Source: Thermococcus indicus
GTDB taxonomy: Archaea; Methanobacteriota_B; Thermococci; Thermococcales; Thermococcaceae
Direction of reading: 5' to 3'
DNA: 64,000 nt
NCBI RefSeq assembly: GCF_006274605.1
Contig: NZ_CP040846.1
Coordinates: 1,433,041-1,497,040 of the forward strand
In this document: one piece after another, positions 27,863 through 35,941 of the stretch
How positions within the stretch are numbered: position 1 is the first letter of the stretch
Layout of the letters: the number at the start of each line of letters is the position of its first letter
Program-made: the position numbers and the translations under genes
Notes under the pieces: model-generated
The model's database searches: none
Seen by the model: only the letters and a program-made list of their open reading frames with translations
What the model was told of the DNA's origin: nothing

Positions 27863-29087
27863 GCAGATCCTTGAAGCGTTCGTAGCTCTCTTTGAATGCC
27901 TCCAGGACGGGAAGCTTTTCACCGGCGAAGAAGCTGAGCATTGCTCCTCCGCCCGTTGAAACGTGGCTTATGCCCGTTATGTTGTGCTGGTATATGCTCG
28001 CTATGGAGTGGCCTCCCCCGACTATGCTGAAGGCCGGACTCCCCCCTATCGCCCTGAAGACGCCGACGGTACCTACCGCGAACTCCTCGCGCTCAAAGAC
28101 GCCCATCGGCCCGTTGGCGACTATTATCTTTGCCCCCATGAGCACCTCGCGGTACTTCTCAACGGTCCTTGAGCCTATGTCGAGTATGGGATACTCGTCG
28201 AACAGCCATTTCTCCTCGCTCAGCAGGTCAACTTCCACCCGCTCCCCCTTATAATCGACGGCAAAATCAACGGGGGTTCTCACGTAGGGGTAGAACTCGT
28301 TGAGTATCTCCTCGGCCCAGTCCACCAGTTCGAGAAGGCCCTTCCTCTCCATGAACTCGAGGTTGGCATCGCCGAGGTGGAAGCCCTTGGCGAGGGTGAA
28401 CACGTGACCGACCAGTCCTCCGGTGAGTATGACCTCGGCCCTGCCGTTCCTCAGCACGTTTTCAGCAACGCGCAGGGAGTCGTCAACCTTCGCGCCGCCG
28501 AGCACGTAGACCCTCGGCTTCTCCCCGGTCTCGTAGGCCCTTGTGAGTGCCTGGATTTCCTTCTCCATAAGGAAACCCATTATCATCGGCTTTAGCCTCG
28601 CGAACCCGACCAGGGAGGGCTGGGAGCGGTGGGTCGCCGCGAAGGCATCGTTCACGACGTAATCGATCAGGGGCGCGAGTTTTCTCACGAAAAACGTCTT
28701 CTCGCAATCTTCAATCGGCTTGTATTTGACCTCCTCCGCGGCAAATCGGAGGTTCTCAAGGACGATGGCCTCGCCGGGCTTTAAGGCTTGTATCTTCTCG
28801 CGAGCATATTTTCCAAAGACGTCCTCAACGTATTCCACTTCCTGGCCGAGTAACCCGCTCAGTATCTCGGCATGCTGCTCTGTGGTGATGTAGTCCCCCT
28901 TGTAGGGCTTACTCTGGTGCGTTCCTATGACCAGTTTGGCCCCGTGCTCCAGGAGGTATATTATCGTCGGGAGGACCGCCCGAAACCTGGCGTCGCTGAT
29001 TATCTTCCCGTCAGTGACCGGCGAATTTAGGTCTGCCCTCAGAAAGACGGTTTTTCCGTGATAGTCAAAGTCGGTGAGCCTGAACAT
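27852..29087 (-). CDS. pgk: Phosphoglycerate kinase
   Basis: 411 residues. Interconverts 1,3-bisphosphoglycerate and 3-phosphoglycerate with ADP/ATP; in Thermococcales this step serves mainly gluconeogenesis. Motifs: FLRADLNSPV (substrate-binding N-domain), THQSKP, LENLRF, VNDAFAATHRSQPS, VLGGAKVDDS and the nucleotide-site GGGHS followed by STGGGAML. The A/T-rich promoter 29112-29128 and a sugar-regulon-like palindrome lie upstream. Confidence 0.97.
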   Translation of the reverse strand: MFRLTDFDYHGKTVFLRADLNSPVTDGKIISDARFRAVLPTIIYLLEHGAKLVIGTHQSKPYKGDYITTEQHAEILSGLLGQEVEYVEDVFGKYAREKIQALKPGEAIVLENLRFAAEEVKYKPIEDCEKTFFVRKLAPLIDYVVNDAFAATHRSQPSLVGFARLKPMIMGFLMEKEIQALTRAYETGEKPRVYVLGGAKVDDSLRVAENVLRNGRAEVILTGGLVGHVFTLAKGFHLGDANLEFMERKGLLELVDWAEEILNEFYPYVRTPVDFAVDYKGERVEVDLLSEEKWLFDEYPILDIGSRTVEKYREVLMGAKIIVANGPMGVFEREEFAVGTVGVFRAIGGSPAFSIVGGGHSIASIYQHNITGISHVSTGGGAMLSFFAGEKLPVLEAFKESYERFKDLLKG

Positions 29088-29134
29088 TCCATCACCGCGT
29101 GGGTGTTAAATCGGCGGGGTTAAAAACTTATTTT

Positions 29135-29151
29135 GAACACCTGCGGTGATA
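29135..29151. promoter_or_regulatory. TGM-like site upstream of pgk
   Basis: GAACAC-CTGCG-GTGATA resembles the Thermococcales glycolytic motif TATCAC-N5-GTGATA bound by the regulator Tgr/TrmBL1: the right half is exact, the left half matches 4 of 6, and the 5-base spacer is right. On the pgk strand it lies upstream of the TATA-like element (about 29115-29128). That is the position reported for gluconeogenic genes that Tgr activates. Confidence 0.5.
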
Positions 29152-29232
29152 ACAGTGCCTCCGGGGAAAGAGATTTATAAAATAAAGACGAAAGAACGGT
29201 GATAATGGACTTCACTTTCATGGGTGAGACTG

Positions 29233-31371
29233 ATGCCGTGGACCCAGGATTTAATAAGACTGGCACCCAGGGAAACGCTTGTTGGAGAGGTAATCGAGCT
29301 GCTGAAGAGAATGGGCTTCAGGGACTACGAGAGGGTGGCGGGCAGGAAGGAGTGGGGAATAGACGTCGTGGCAATAAGGGACGACCCCATAGCGGGGATC
29401 GAGAAGGTTGTTCTGGCGGTTCATCCCAAGGGACTGGCCTCTTCGAGGGACGTCAACGTCTTCGCTGACCTGGTGAACAAGTACAAGGCGGATAAGGGAA
29501 TACTGATATCCCCCGCAGGATTCACGAAGGACGCCAAGGTTCTGATATCCAGGGAACACAGAGGGAGGGTGGTTCCATGGGACGGCGAGAAGCTCGCCTC
29601 CCTGTTCAACAACTACCGGATGGAACCGCCCGCGGATCTTGTGGAGCGGCTTAAGGCTGAGGCGGAGGAGGGAGAAGAAAAAGGCCCCCTGGAGGAGTTC
29701 GAGCTCGATGCCCCGCTTCTCCAGGACTTCTCACCCGAGGCCGTGCTGGGGAAGGTGGCCTCGTTCGCGGCCTCCAAATACCCCGTGAAGCCGGAGGAGG
29801 TGAAGCTTGAATCCATCGCGGTCTCCCTGTCCAGTGCGTACATATTCTCCTGGTCCGTCGAGGGGGATGGCGAGAAGGACAGGGCGGCGGTGTTTTCAGA
29901 GGACCGTATAGTCCTCAGGGCAACGCAGGACAAGAACCTGAGCGTTCCCATAACCAGGGCCCTCCTTAATGACCGCTCCATCGTACGTGCCACGGAGCGG
30001 GAGGTGGAGGTCCCCCTGAGCCCAAGCGAGGCGGTCTTCGTCCTTAAAGCCGTCGCCGCAAAGGAGCTCGGCGTTCCCGAAGGCAGGGTAACCATCCACG
30101 AGAGGAAGAAGGTCTACGTTCCCAAAGAGGCCAGACTCGAGGTTCGGGTGGGTGAAAACCTGGCCGGGGCCAGGGTCGATCTGGAGCGCGGAGAGGTAAC
30201 CTTTGAGATGAACCCCCTGCCGGATGACTACTTCGTTGAGAGGGTCCGAGACATCGTTCGGAAGCAGACGGGGGAGGAAATCGGCGAGTACGAGCTAAAG
30301 AGGACAAACGGAAAGGTCAAGATATCGGGAAAGACGGGGCGCTTCTCGTTTGAGGCCCAGTTCAACGGCTACACCGGCAGGCTCCTCGGGATGGAGATTC
30401 TCATGAGCGACGATGCCCTCAGCGAACTCCTGAGAAACGCCTATCCTCAGGGCAGGGTCATCAACCTCGAGAAGGGCAAGAAGGCCGCGGTGGCGGACAT
30501 ACTACTGGATGGGGGTGTGGTCGTTGTCAGCGTCGATCTCACCGACGGCAGCTACGAGGAGGCCAGGAGGCTCCCATCACCCGAGGACGCCTTCGAAAAC
30601 GCCAGGACTGTCATAGAGGACAACTTTCCGCTGAGAGACCTGGTCATGGAATCATACCGTGTGCTGGAGCACAAATACCTGGAGCTGGTTCTTGAGAGCG
30701 CCGATGGAAAGGCCATCGTGAAGGTGGACGGCTCGACGGGGGACGTCCTCGACTACCTCGTCGAGGTGACGGCGGAGAGGGCGAAGGAGATAGTCTCCGA
30801 GAAGTATCCGGACTTCGAGATAAAGTCCGTCGAGGCCACCGAAACCGAATACACCGTTACCGCCGAGAACGACCGCCACATGGTAACCGTCAGGGTCAGC
30901 AGGGACGGCAAGCTAATCGAGGAGGCGGACCGTGTTCTGAGAAGGGACCTCGCCGAGAGGATGGCCGCCGAGGCCGCAAAGGAGATAGATGAGGAGGCTG
31001 CGATAAGGTCCGTAACGCTCAACGAGAACTGGGAGGTCGAATTCGCCGGAAGAACGAAGGTTGGAAGGTTCGTCCTTCACAGAACCACGGGGGAGGTTCT
31101 GAAGAGCGACGTCCGCTTCACAGAGATGGCGATAAAGGAATCATACCTAACGCATGTGATGGAGAAATACGGGGAAGAACGGCCAGCGGTGGAGCGCCTC
31201 GTCCTCTACGAGGAGAGGGGCTACGTCCACATCAAGGTGGCGGGGAAGGAGACCCTTTACTACGCGAGAATAGACACAAGAACCGGGAAGATAATAAGTG
31301 AAGACAGGGCGCCGACAAAGGGAATAACGGCAAAGCTGAAGCAGCTTCAGCTGGACAGCAGATACAAGTGA
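29233..31371 (+). CDS. Mrr-like nuclease-fold domain fused to PepSY-like repeats
   Basis: 712 residues, cytoplasmic by sequence. Residues about 1-115 look like a restriction-endonuclease (Mrr_cat) fold: a helical start (ETLVGEVIELLKRMGF), Glu40, Asp44 in WGIDVVAI, and AVHPKG where the usual (Q/E)xK is HPK (Lys66), so catalysis is uncertain. After an acidic linker come several repeats of about 70-80 residues with the PepSY-like signature 'vdgstGevl' (VDLERGEVTF, FNGYTGRLLGM, VDGSTGDVLDYL, HRTTGEVLKSD, IDTRTGKIISE). GGGTGAG precedes the ATG at 29233. TATA-like TTTATAAAATA is at 29172-29182. Confidence 0.72.
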   Translation: MPWTQDLIRLAPRETLVGEVIELLKRMGFRDYERVAGRKEWGIDVVAIRDDPIAGIEKVVLAVHPKGLASSRDVNVFADLVNKYKADKGILISPAGFTKDAKVLISREHRGRVVPWDGEKLASLFNNYRMEPPADLVERLKAEAEEGEEKGPLEEFELDAPLLQDFSPEAVLGKVASFAASKYPVKPEEVKLESIAVSLSSAYIFSWSVEGDGEKDRAAVFSEDRIVLRATQDKNLSVPITRALLNDRSIVRATEREVEVPLSPSEAVFVLKAVAAKELGVPEGRVTIHERKKVYVPKEARLEVRVGENLAGARVDLERGEVTFEMNPLPDDYFVERVRDIVRKQTGEEIGEYELKRTNGKVKISGKTGRFSFEAQFNGYTGRLLGMEILMSDDALSELLRNAYPQGRVINLEKGKKAAVADILLDGGVVVVSVDLTDGSYEEARRLPSPEDAFENARTVIEDNFPLRDLVMESYRVLEHKYLELVLESADGKAIVKVDGSTGDVLDYLVEVTAERAKEIVSEKYPDFEIKSVEATETEYTVTAENDRHMVTVRVSRDGKLIEEADRVLRRDLAERMAAEAAKEIDEEAAIRSVTLNENWEVEFAGRTKVGRFVLHRTTGEVLKSDVRFTEMAIKESYLTHVMEKYGEERPAVERLVLYEERGYVHIKVAGKETLYYARIDTRTGKIISEDRAPTKGITAKLKQLQLDSRYK

Positions 31372-31995
31372 TCAGGCCATCAGCATGCTTTCTATCATCC
31401 TTATGGCTTCCATTATCTTCCTCTCGGGCTTTTCTTCGTTCTTTGGTATTTCGAGGTTTATAACGAGCCGCTCCTCCTTGTCGTCCTCGAAGTCGTATAT
31501 CTCCAGCTCCTCCACCTCGACGTCCTCGAAGATGCTCTCCAGCTCCGGGCTGATGATCTTCTTGTCGTTGCCGTAGACCTCGACCCTGACAACGTCGTCC
31601 GTCGTTGAGGCGACGACCACTATCTCGTAGGCGCCGACCTTCTTGACGAAGCGCAGCGCACTCCCGTAGCCTTCAATCTCCTCCCTGAAGCCGAGCTGGC
31701 GCATGGTGCTCCTTATTGCCTCCGTCTTGCTCTTTATCCTGTTGAGAATCCTCTCACGGAGTTTGTAGCTCTCGAGGAGGGCCTTCTTTATTCCCTCTCC
31801 GGCTTCCTCGACGGTACCCTCCCATATGCCGGTAACCCGTATGCCGGATGATGTGGGCTTGAGCTCGATCTTGATGGAATCAACGTCAAAGTCTCGCAGG
31901 TCGTCTATTTTAAGCTCGCTGAGCGTGAGAATGTCGAACTCCATCCTCACGATGTTCCCGAAGGCTTTGCCTTTGAACTTCACCTTCATCACCAT
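31372..31995 (-). CDS. Hypothetical protein, beta-rich with coiled-coil centre
   Basis: 207 residues. N-terminal third beta-rich (MVMKVKFKGKAFGNIVRMEF), a Lys/Arg-rich helical centre (ALLESYKLRERILNRIKSKTEAIRSTM) and an acidic C-terminal part (IFEDVEVEELEIYDFEDDKEE). The TATA-like TTTAAAGA (read on the minus strand near 32012-32019) is about 20 bases before the ATG at 31995, so a leaderless start there fits; ATG 31989 is the alternative. Convergent with the nuclease/PepSY gene, with no gap. No family recognised. Confidence 0.68.
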   Translation of the reverse strand: MVMKVKFKGKAFGNIVRMEFDILTLSELKIDDLRDFDVDSIKIELKPTSSGIRVTGIWEGTVEEAGEGIKKALLESYKLRERILNRIKSKTEAIRSTMRQLGFREEIEGYGSALRFVKKVGAYEIVVVASTTDDVVRVEVYGNDKKIISPELESIFEDVEVEELEIYDFEDDKEERLVINLEIPKNEEKPERKIMEAIRMIESMLMA

Positions 31996-32165
31996 GGGGG
32001 GCTTATGGGGACTCTTTAAAAACTCTTCCCCTGGTGAAGAAACTCGCTGACGGCTTTATCTGACCTTGGCCACCGCCATGGAAGTGCTCTGGAAACGAAA
32101 AGGATCCGGTACCCTCAGTTTGGGGCTGGGACTTTTGGAAGAGAAAATTGAAAAGCGGGGGATGG

Positions 32166-34175
32166 TCACTTCCTCTTCCTGAGGAGAACCGGGAGGAGTG
32201 CGAGGCCCACGATGAGGGCCGGGCCGCAGGTGCTTCCACCGCTCTCAGTGGTCGTCTGGCTCGGGCTGCTGGTGCTAGTGCTTCCGCCGACGGTGTAGGT
32301 GGTCTCGCAGGTGTTGCCGTAGAAGTCGGTCGCGATGACCTTGATGGTGAACTCGTTTGCATCAACGCCCGGGATCTCGGTGTAGTAGGTGGCCTCGACC
32401 TCTGCCGGCTTCATCGAGAACGCCGGGTACTCTGCCAGAACCTTACCGTCGCTGATTATCTGCACCCTCATGTCCCTGATTCCGACGTTGTCGCCCGCGA
32501 TTATGTAAACCTTGAAGTTCTGCCCGGGTTTTGGCTTGCTGGGGGAGAGGTAGCCGATTTTGACCTCGGGTGCCTGGGTGTCGGCTTCCTTGACGATGGT
32601 TATCTGGCTGACGCCGGTCGGGACGGTGACGTTGAGGAGCATGTAGTAGGTTCCGCCGATTTCTCTCTCGCCGAGGACGGTGTAGGTTATGTTGGTGTGC
32701 TCCGGATCAACCTTGGCTCCCGCAGGTATCTCGAGGACGAAGGGCCCGCTGACGGTGTTGTCAAGCTCGTTCACGAACTTGACGGCGGTTCCGTCTTCAC
32801 CGTTCTGCCTGTAAACGATGAACTTCTGCGGTATCGGGAGGGAGCTTATGCCCTCGTGGAGGACGTCCCCCGCGAGCGGGAACTTCACGGTGCCGTTTTC
32901 ATAGACGTAGATGACCTGCGAGCCGTACCAGCTCGGAGTGGTGTAGCCCCTCTTCTTATCGGTCTCGCTCGGCGGGTTGCTGGTCTTGTCGGGTGCGCCG
33001 GTGGTGGTGACGGTGTAGAACCAGTGCTCGTTGCCCTCCTTGTCGATGTAGAGAACCGGCTTGTCCTTGTGGATGTGTCCAGCAAGGACGAGCCTGACGT
33101 TGTACTTCTCGACGAGCTGGAGGAAGGTTCTGGCTATCTCATCGTACTCGCCGCTCTTGCCCTCCCAGTCCCAGCTTATGAATTTGGTCAGGGCGTTCCA
33201 GTCGCCGTCGTCAAAGGCCGTGTAGCCCTTTATGGTTCCGCCCCACTTGCCGTCGGGGGTGCTGTACCAGAACGGGTGGTGAACGAGGACTATGACCGTC
33301 TTGTTGGGGTGGCTCTCAAGCACGTTCTCCATCCACTGGAGCTGCTCGAGTTCGGGGTGCCTCTCCTCGCCGCGGCTGTCCAGGCCTATTATGAGGAAGT
33401 CGCCTATGACCTCGTAGAAGTACCTGGGGCCAACGTACTTGTTGTAGTAGGTCGGCGGATGGTCGTGGTTGCCCTTTATGCTTATGAAGGGCATGCCGGC
33501 GGCGGTGCCGTGGATTATGCCCGTGTCGAACATCTTGTAGCCCTCGCTGTCGCCGTTGGTATCGACGTCGTCACCGGTGCTTATTATGATGTTAACAACG
33601 TTCTCACCGCCCGCTCCCGTCATTGCGTAGTACGTCATGAAGCTGTCGTGGGCGGTGTAGCTGTGCATCGCGTAGGGGTGCTCGCAGTACTTGAGTATCT
33701 CGGGGATGCTCTTCTGGAAGTAGTCACCGCAGACGAATCCCGTCTTGGAGCCGCTGGTGACGTGGAGGTCGCTGCCGTGGGCTATCCTGAGAACCGTTGG
33801 AGTCTTTTTCATGACCCACACGCCGTTGGGTATCGTGACCTCGCCCTTGTCGCTCTTGACGACGAGGAAGTAGACGTCCGGAACCGCGTCCTCCGGTATC
33901 TTGGCCTTGATGACGCCGTTCTCGGTGCCCACTATCTGGAGGTCGTAGGGCCCGTGAAGTATGGAGACTATCTGAAGGGAATCGATAGCAACTCCCTCAA
34001 CGGGGTGTATTTCAACTATGTCTCCGGGCTTCCCTATCGCTGGAACTCCCGGGAGCGGCTGAACCAGGATCTCCCCCGGTGTCACACTGCTTGAAGCGGC
34101 CCAGACCGTGCTCACTGGGACTGCCACTATGGTAAGCAGCGCCACCAAAAGGGCCATAAGCCTGCCTGCCTTCAT
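32166..34175 (-). CDS. Secreted metallophosphoesterase with CGP-CTERM anchor
   Basis: 669 residues. An N-terminal signal peptide (GRLMALLVALLTIVAVPVSTVWA) is followed by a calcineurin-type phosphoesterase domain: SDLHVTS, STGDDVDTN, IKGNHDHPP, VLVHHPFW and AGHIHKDKP, together the two-metal site. Beta-sandwich sequence follows, then a Thr/Ser linker and a C-terminus STCGPALIVG plus hydrophobic helix and RKRK, the CGP-CTERM sorting signal of Thermococcales. So it works at the cell surface. GGTGATACT precedes the ATG at 34175. Substrate (phosphomonoester, diester or nucleotide) unknown; lies downstream of an ABC importer. Confidence 0.92.
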   Translation of the reverse strand: MKAGRLMALLVALLTIVAVPVSTVWAASSSVTPGEILVQPLPGVPAIGKPGDIVEIHPVEGVAIDSLQIVSILHGPYDLQIVGTENGVIKAKIPEDAVPDVYFLVVKSDKGEVTIPNGVWVMKKTPTVLRIAHGSDLHVTSGSKTGFVCGDYFQKSIPEILKYCEHPYAMHSYTAHDSFMTYYAMTGAGGENVVNIIISTGDDVDTNGDSEGYKMFDTGIIHGTAAGMPFISIKGNHDHPPTYYNKYVGPRYFYEVIGDFLIIGLDSRGEERHPELEQLQWMENVLESHPNKTVIVLVHHPFWYSTPDGKWGGTIKGYTAFDDGDWNALTKFISWDWEGKSGEYDEIARTFLQLVEKYNVRLVLAGHIHKDKPVLYIDKEGNEHWFYTVTTTGAPDKTSNPPSETDKKRGYTTPSWYGSQVIYVYENGTVKFPLAGDVLHEGISSLPIPQKFIVYRQNGEDGTAVKFVNELDNTVSGPFVLEIPAGAKVDPEHTNITYTVLGEREIGGTYYMLLNVTVPTGVSQITIVKEADTQAPEVKIGYLSPSKPKPGQNFKVYIIAGDNVGIRDMRVQIISDGKVLAEYPAFSMKPAEVEATYYTEIPGVDANEFTIKVIATDFYGNTCETTYTVGGSTSTSSPSQTTTESGGSTCGPALIVGLALLPVLLRKRK

Positions 34176-34239
34176 AGTATCACCAAGAAAAGCTGAAATA
34201 AATCGGTTATAAGCTTTCCCTTGTCTGAGGGACGCTCCT

Positions 34240-34835
34240 TTACCCACTTCCGTCCAGTGCCGCCATCATAGTCTCGGCCAGCTTCGAGCTTCCCCCGAAC
34301 CGTCTGTAGGAGGAATAGTTCTCGACTATCCTTCCGCGCAGCTTCCTGGCGGCCTCCATCTTCCCGTTCCTCAGGGCCACCTCCAGCCGGGTGAAGTCCA
34401 CGGCCATCTCGAGGAGGTGCCAGTCCGCCCTGCTGAGGGGCCTTGGGGGCAGGACTCCAGCGATGACTCCCGCGGGTTCCAGCGAACACCTCAAAACGGA
34501 TGTTTTCCCCAGATTGTCCTCATAGACTTCCTCGGTGAACGTGACCCGTCCGTAAACCCCGGGGAGTCCCCGTATCCACCTGTGCGCCCCCTGTCCTCAA
34601 ACTCAAGCTCCATCTGCAGGTTGAGGGCGAGCTTTACAATAAGCTCGACATCGTTGGTGACCTGCAGAGAGGCATACGGGTGCTCCCTCAGCTCTCCAGC
34701 GCTCTTTCCACCGAAGAGCTTGAAGAACAGCCTGTTCCCTCTTTTTACAACACCCACCGGGGCGGCATTTGATCTCGTGACGAGCAGAACCTCGTAGACC
34801 TGCCCCTCGTTGAGGAATTCCAGAAATCCACGCAT
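34240..34835 (-). pseudogene. DUF447 family gene with a one-base frameshift
   Basis: Two frames together make one DUF447 protein (about 197 residues). The first starts at 34835 (MRGFLEFLNEGQVYEVLLVT) and loses the frame after LEFEDRG. The second continues as AHRWIRGLPGVYGRVTF and RCSLEPAGVIAGVLPPRPLS to the stop at 34240. The break falls at a run of five G (C5 at 34587-34591 on the plus strand). With six G the two parts join without any gap. Either a sequencing or assembly error, a recent mutation, or phase variation. DUF447 is an FMN-reductase-like split-barrel family of unknown role. Confidence 0.85.
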
Positions 34836-34866
34836 GCGACCACCTAAATGAAATGGGAAAAGGGGT

Positions 34867-35931
34867 TTAAAGCTGCTGCTTTGGAAGGACGATTATGTCG
34901 TCCCTCTCGACGTAGAACGTCACCTGCTGGAGCGGCCTGAGTCCTGCTATTTCCCTGTCGCTGATGGTTCTGGCGATGATCCTGGTGTCTCCGAAGAGGC
35001 CAACGACCTCGATGAAGAAGCCGTAGTACTCGATGAGGTCAACGGTCCCGGTGAATGAGACCGCGTTCTCGACCGGCTTAAGCTTTATCCTCTCAGGCCT
35101 GATGACTATGACGACGTCGTCGCTCTTCTCGGTGTAGTAAAGACCGTCGAGCCTTATGCCCTCGAACTCGACGGAAACGCGGTCGCCGTTCCTCTCGACA
35201 ACCTTGGCCGGGATGACGTTGGTCTTGCCCATGAAGCTGGCGACGAACTCCGTCCTCGGGGTCTCGTATATCTCCTTCGGCGTTCCGACCTGCTCGACGG
35301 TTCCGACGTTCATGACGGCAATCCTATCGCTTATTGCCATTGCCTCCTCCTGGTCATGGGTGACGTAGATGACGGTAATGCCGAGCTCGCGCTGGATTCT
35401 CCTTATCTCGGAGCGCATCTCAAGCCTGAGCTTGGCGTCGAGGTTGCTTAGCGGCTCGTCGAGGAGGAGAACCTTGGGCTCGACGACTAAAGCTCTAGCT
35501 ATCGCGACACGCTGCTGCTGGCCGCCGGAAAGCTGGGTCGGGTAGCGGTCCGCGAAGCCCTCAAGCTTGACGAGTTCGAGGGCCCACTCGACCTTCTTCT
35601 TTATCTCGTCCTTTGGAAGCTTCTTGAGCTTGAGTCCGTAGGCTACGTTGTCGAAAACCGTCATGTGTGGCCACAGGGCGTAGTTCTGGAAGACGAGCAC
35701 CGCACCGCGCTTGCTGGACGGGAGGTAGGTGACCTCCTCGTCGCCGAAGTGTATTGTGCCGCTGTCCGGGAAGTCCAGACCCGCTATTATTCTCAGCGTC
35801 GTGGACTTTCCACACCCGCTCGGCCCGAGCAGGGTGAAGAGCTCTCCGGCCTTTATATGAAGGTCTATCCCCTTGAGGGCAACCGTTTCTCCGAAGGTTT
35901 TGACGATGTTCTCAAGCTTGACGTCAACCAT
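34867..35931 (-). CDS. ABC importer ATP-binding subunit (MalK/FbpC type)
   Basis: 354 residues. Walker A GPSGCGKST, signature LSGGQQQRVAIARAL, Walker B VLLLDEPLSNLDAKLR, and a C-terminal TOBE-like regulatory domain (from about residue 240). This is the form that powers uptake of sugars, iron(III) or polyamines. The ATG at 35931 has GAGGTGG before it and lies 11 bases after the permease stop at 35942. It is the last intact gene of the transporter proper. Confidence 0.95.
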   Translation of the reverse strand: MVDVKLENIVKTFGETVALKGIDLHIKAGELFTLLGPSGCGKSTTLRIIAGLDFPDSGTIHFGDEEVTYLPSSKRGAVLVFQNYALWPHMTVFDNVAYGLKLKKLPKDEIKKKVEWALELVKLEGFADRYPTQLSGGQQQRVAIARALVVEPKVLLLDEPLSNLDAKLRLEMRSEIRRIQRELGITVIYVTHDQEEAMAISDRIAVMNVGTVEQVGTPKEIYETPRTEFVASFMGKTNVIPAKVVERNGDRVSVEFEGIRLDGLYYTEKSDDVVIVIRPERIKLKPVENAVSFTGTVDLIEYYGFFIEVVGLFGDTRIIARTISDREIAGLRPLQQVTFYVERDDIIVLPKQQL

Positions 35932-35941
35932 CTCAACCACC

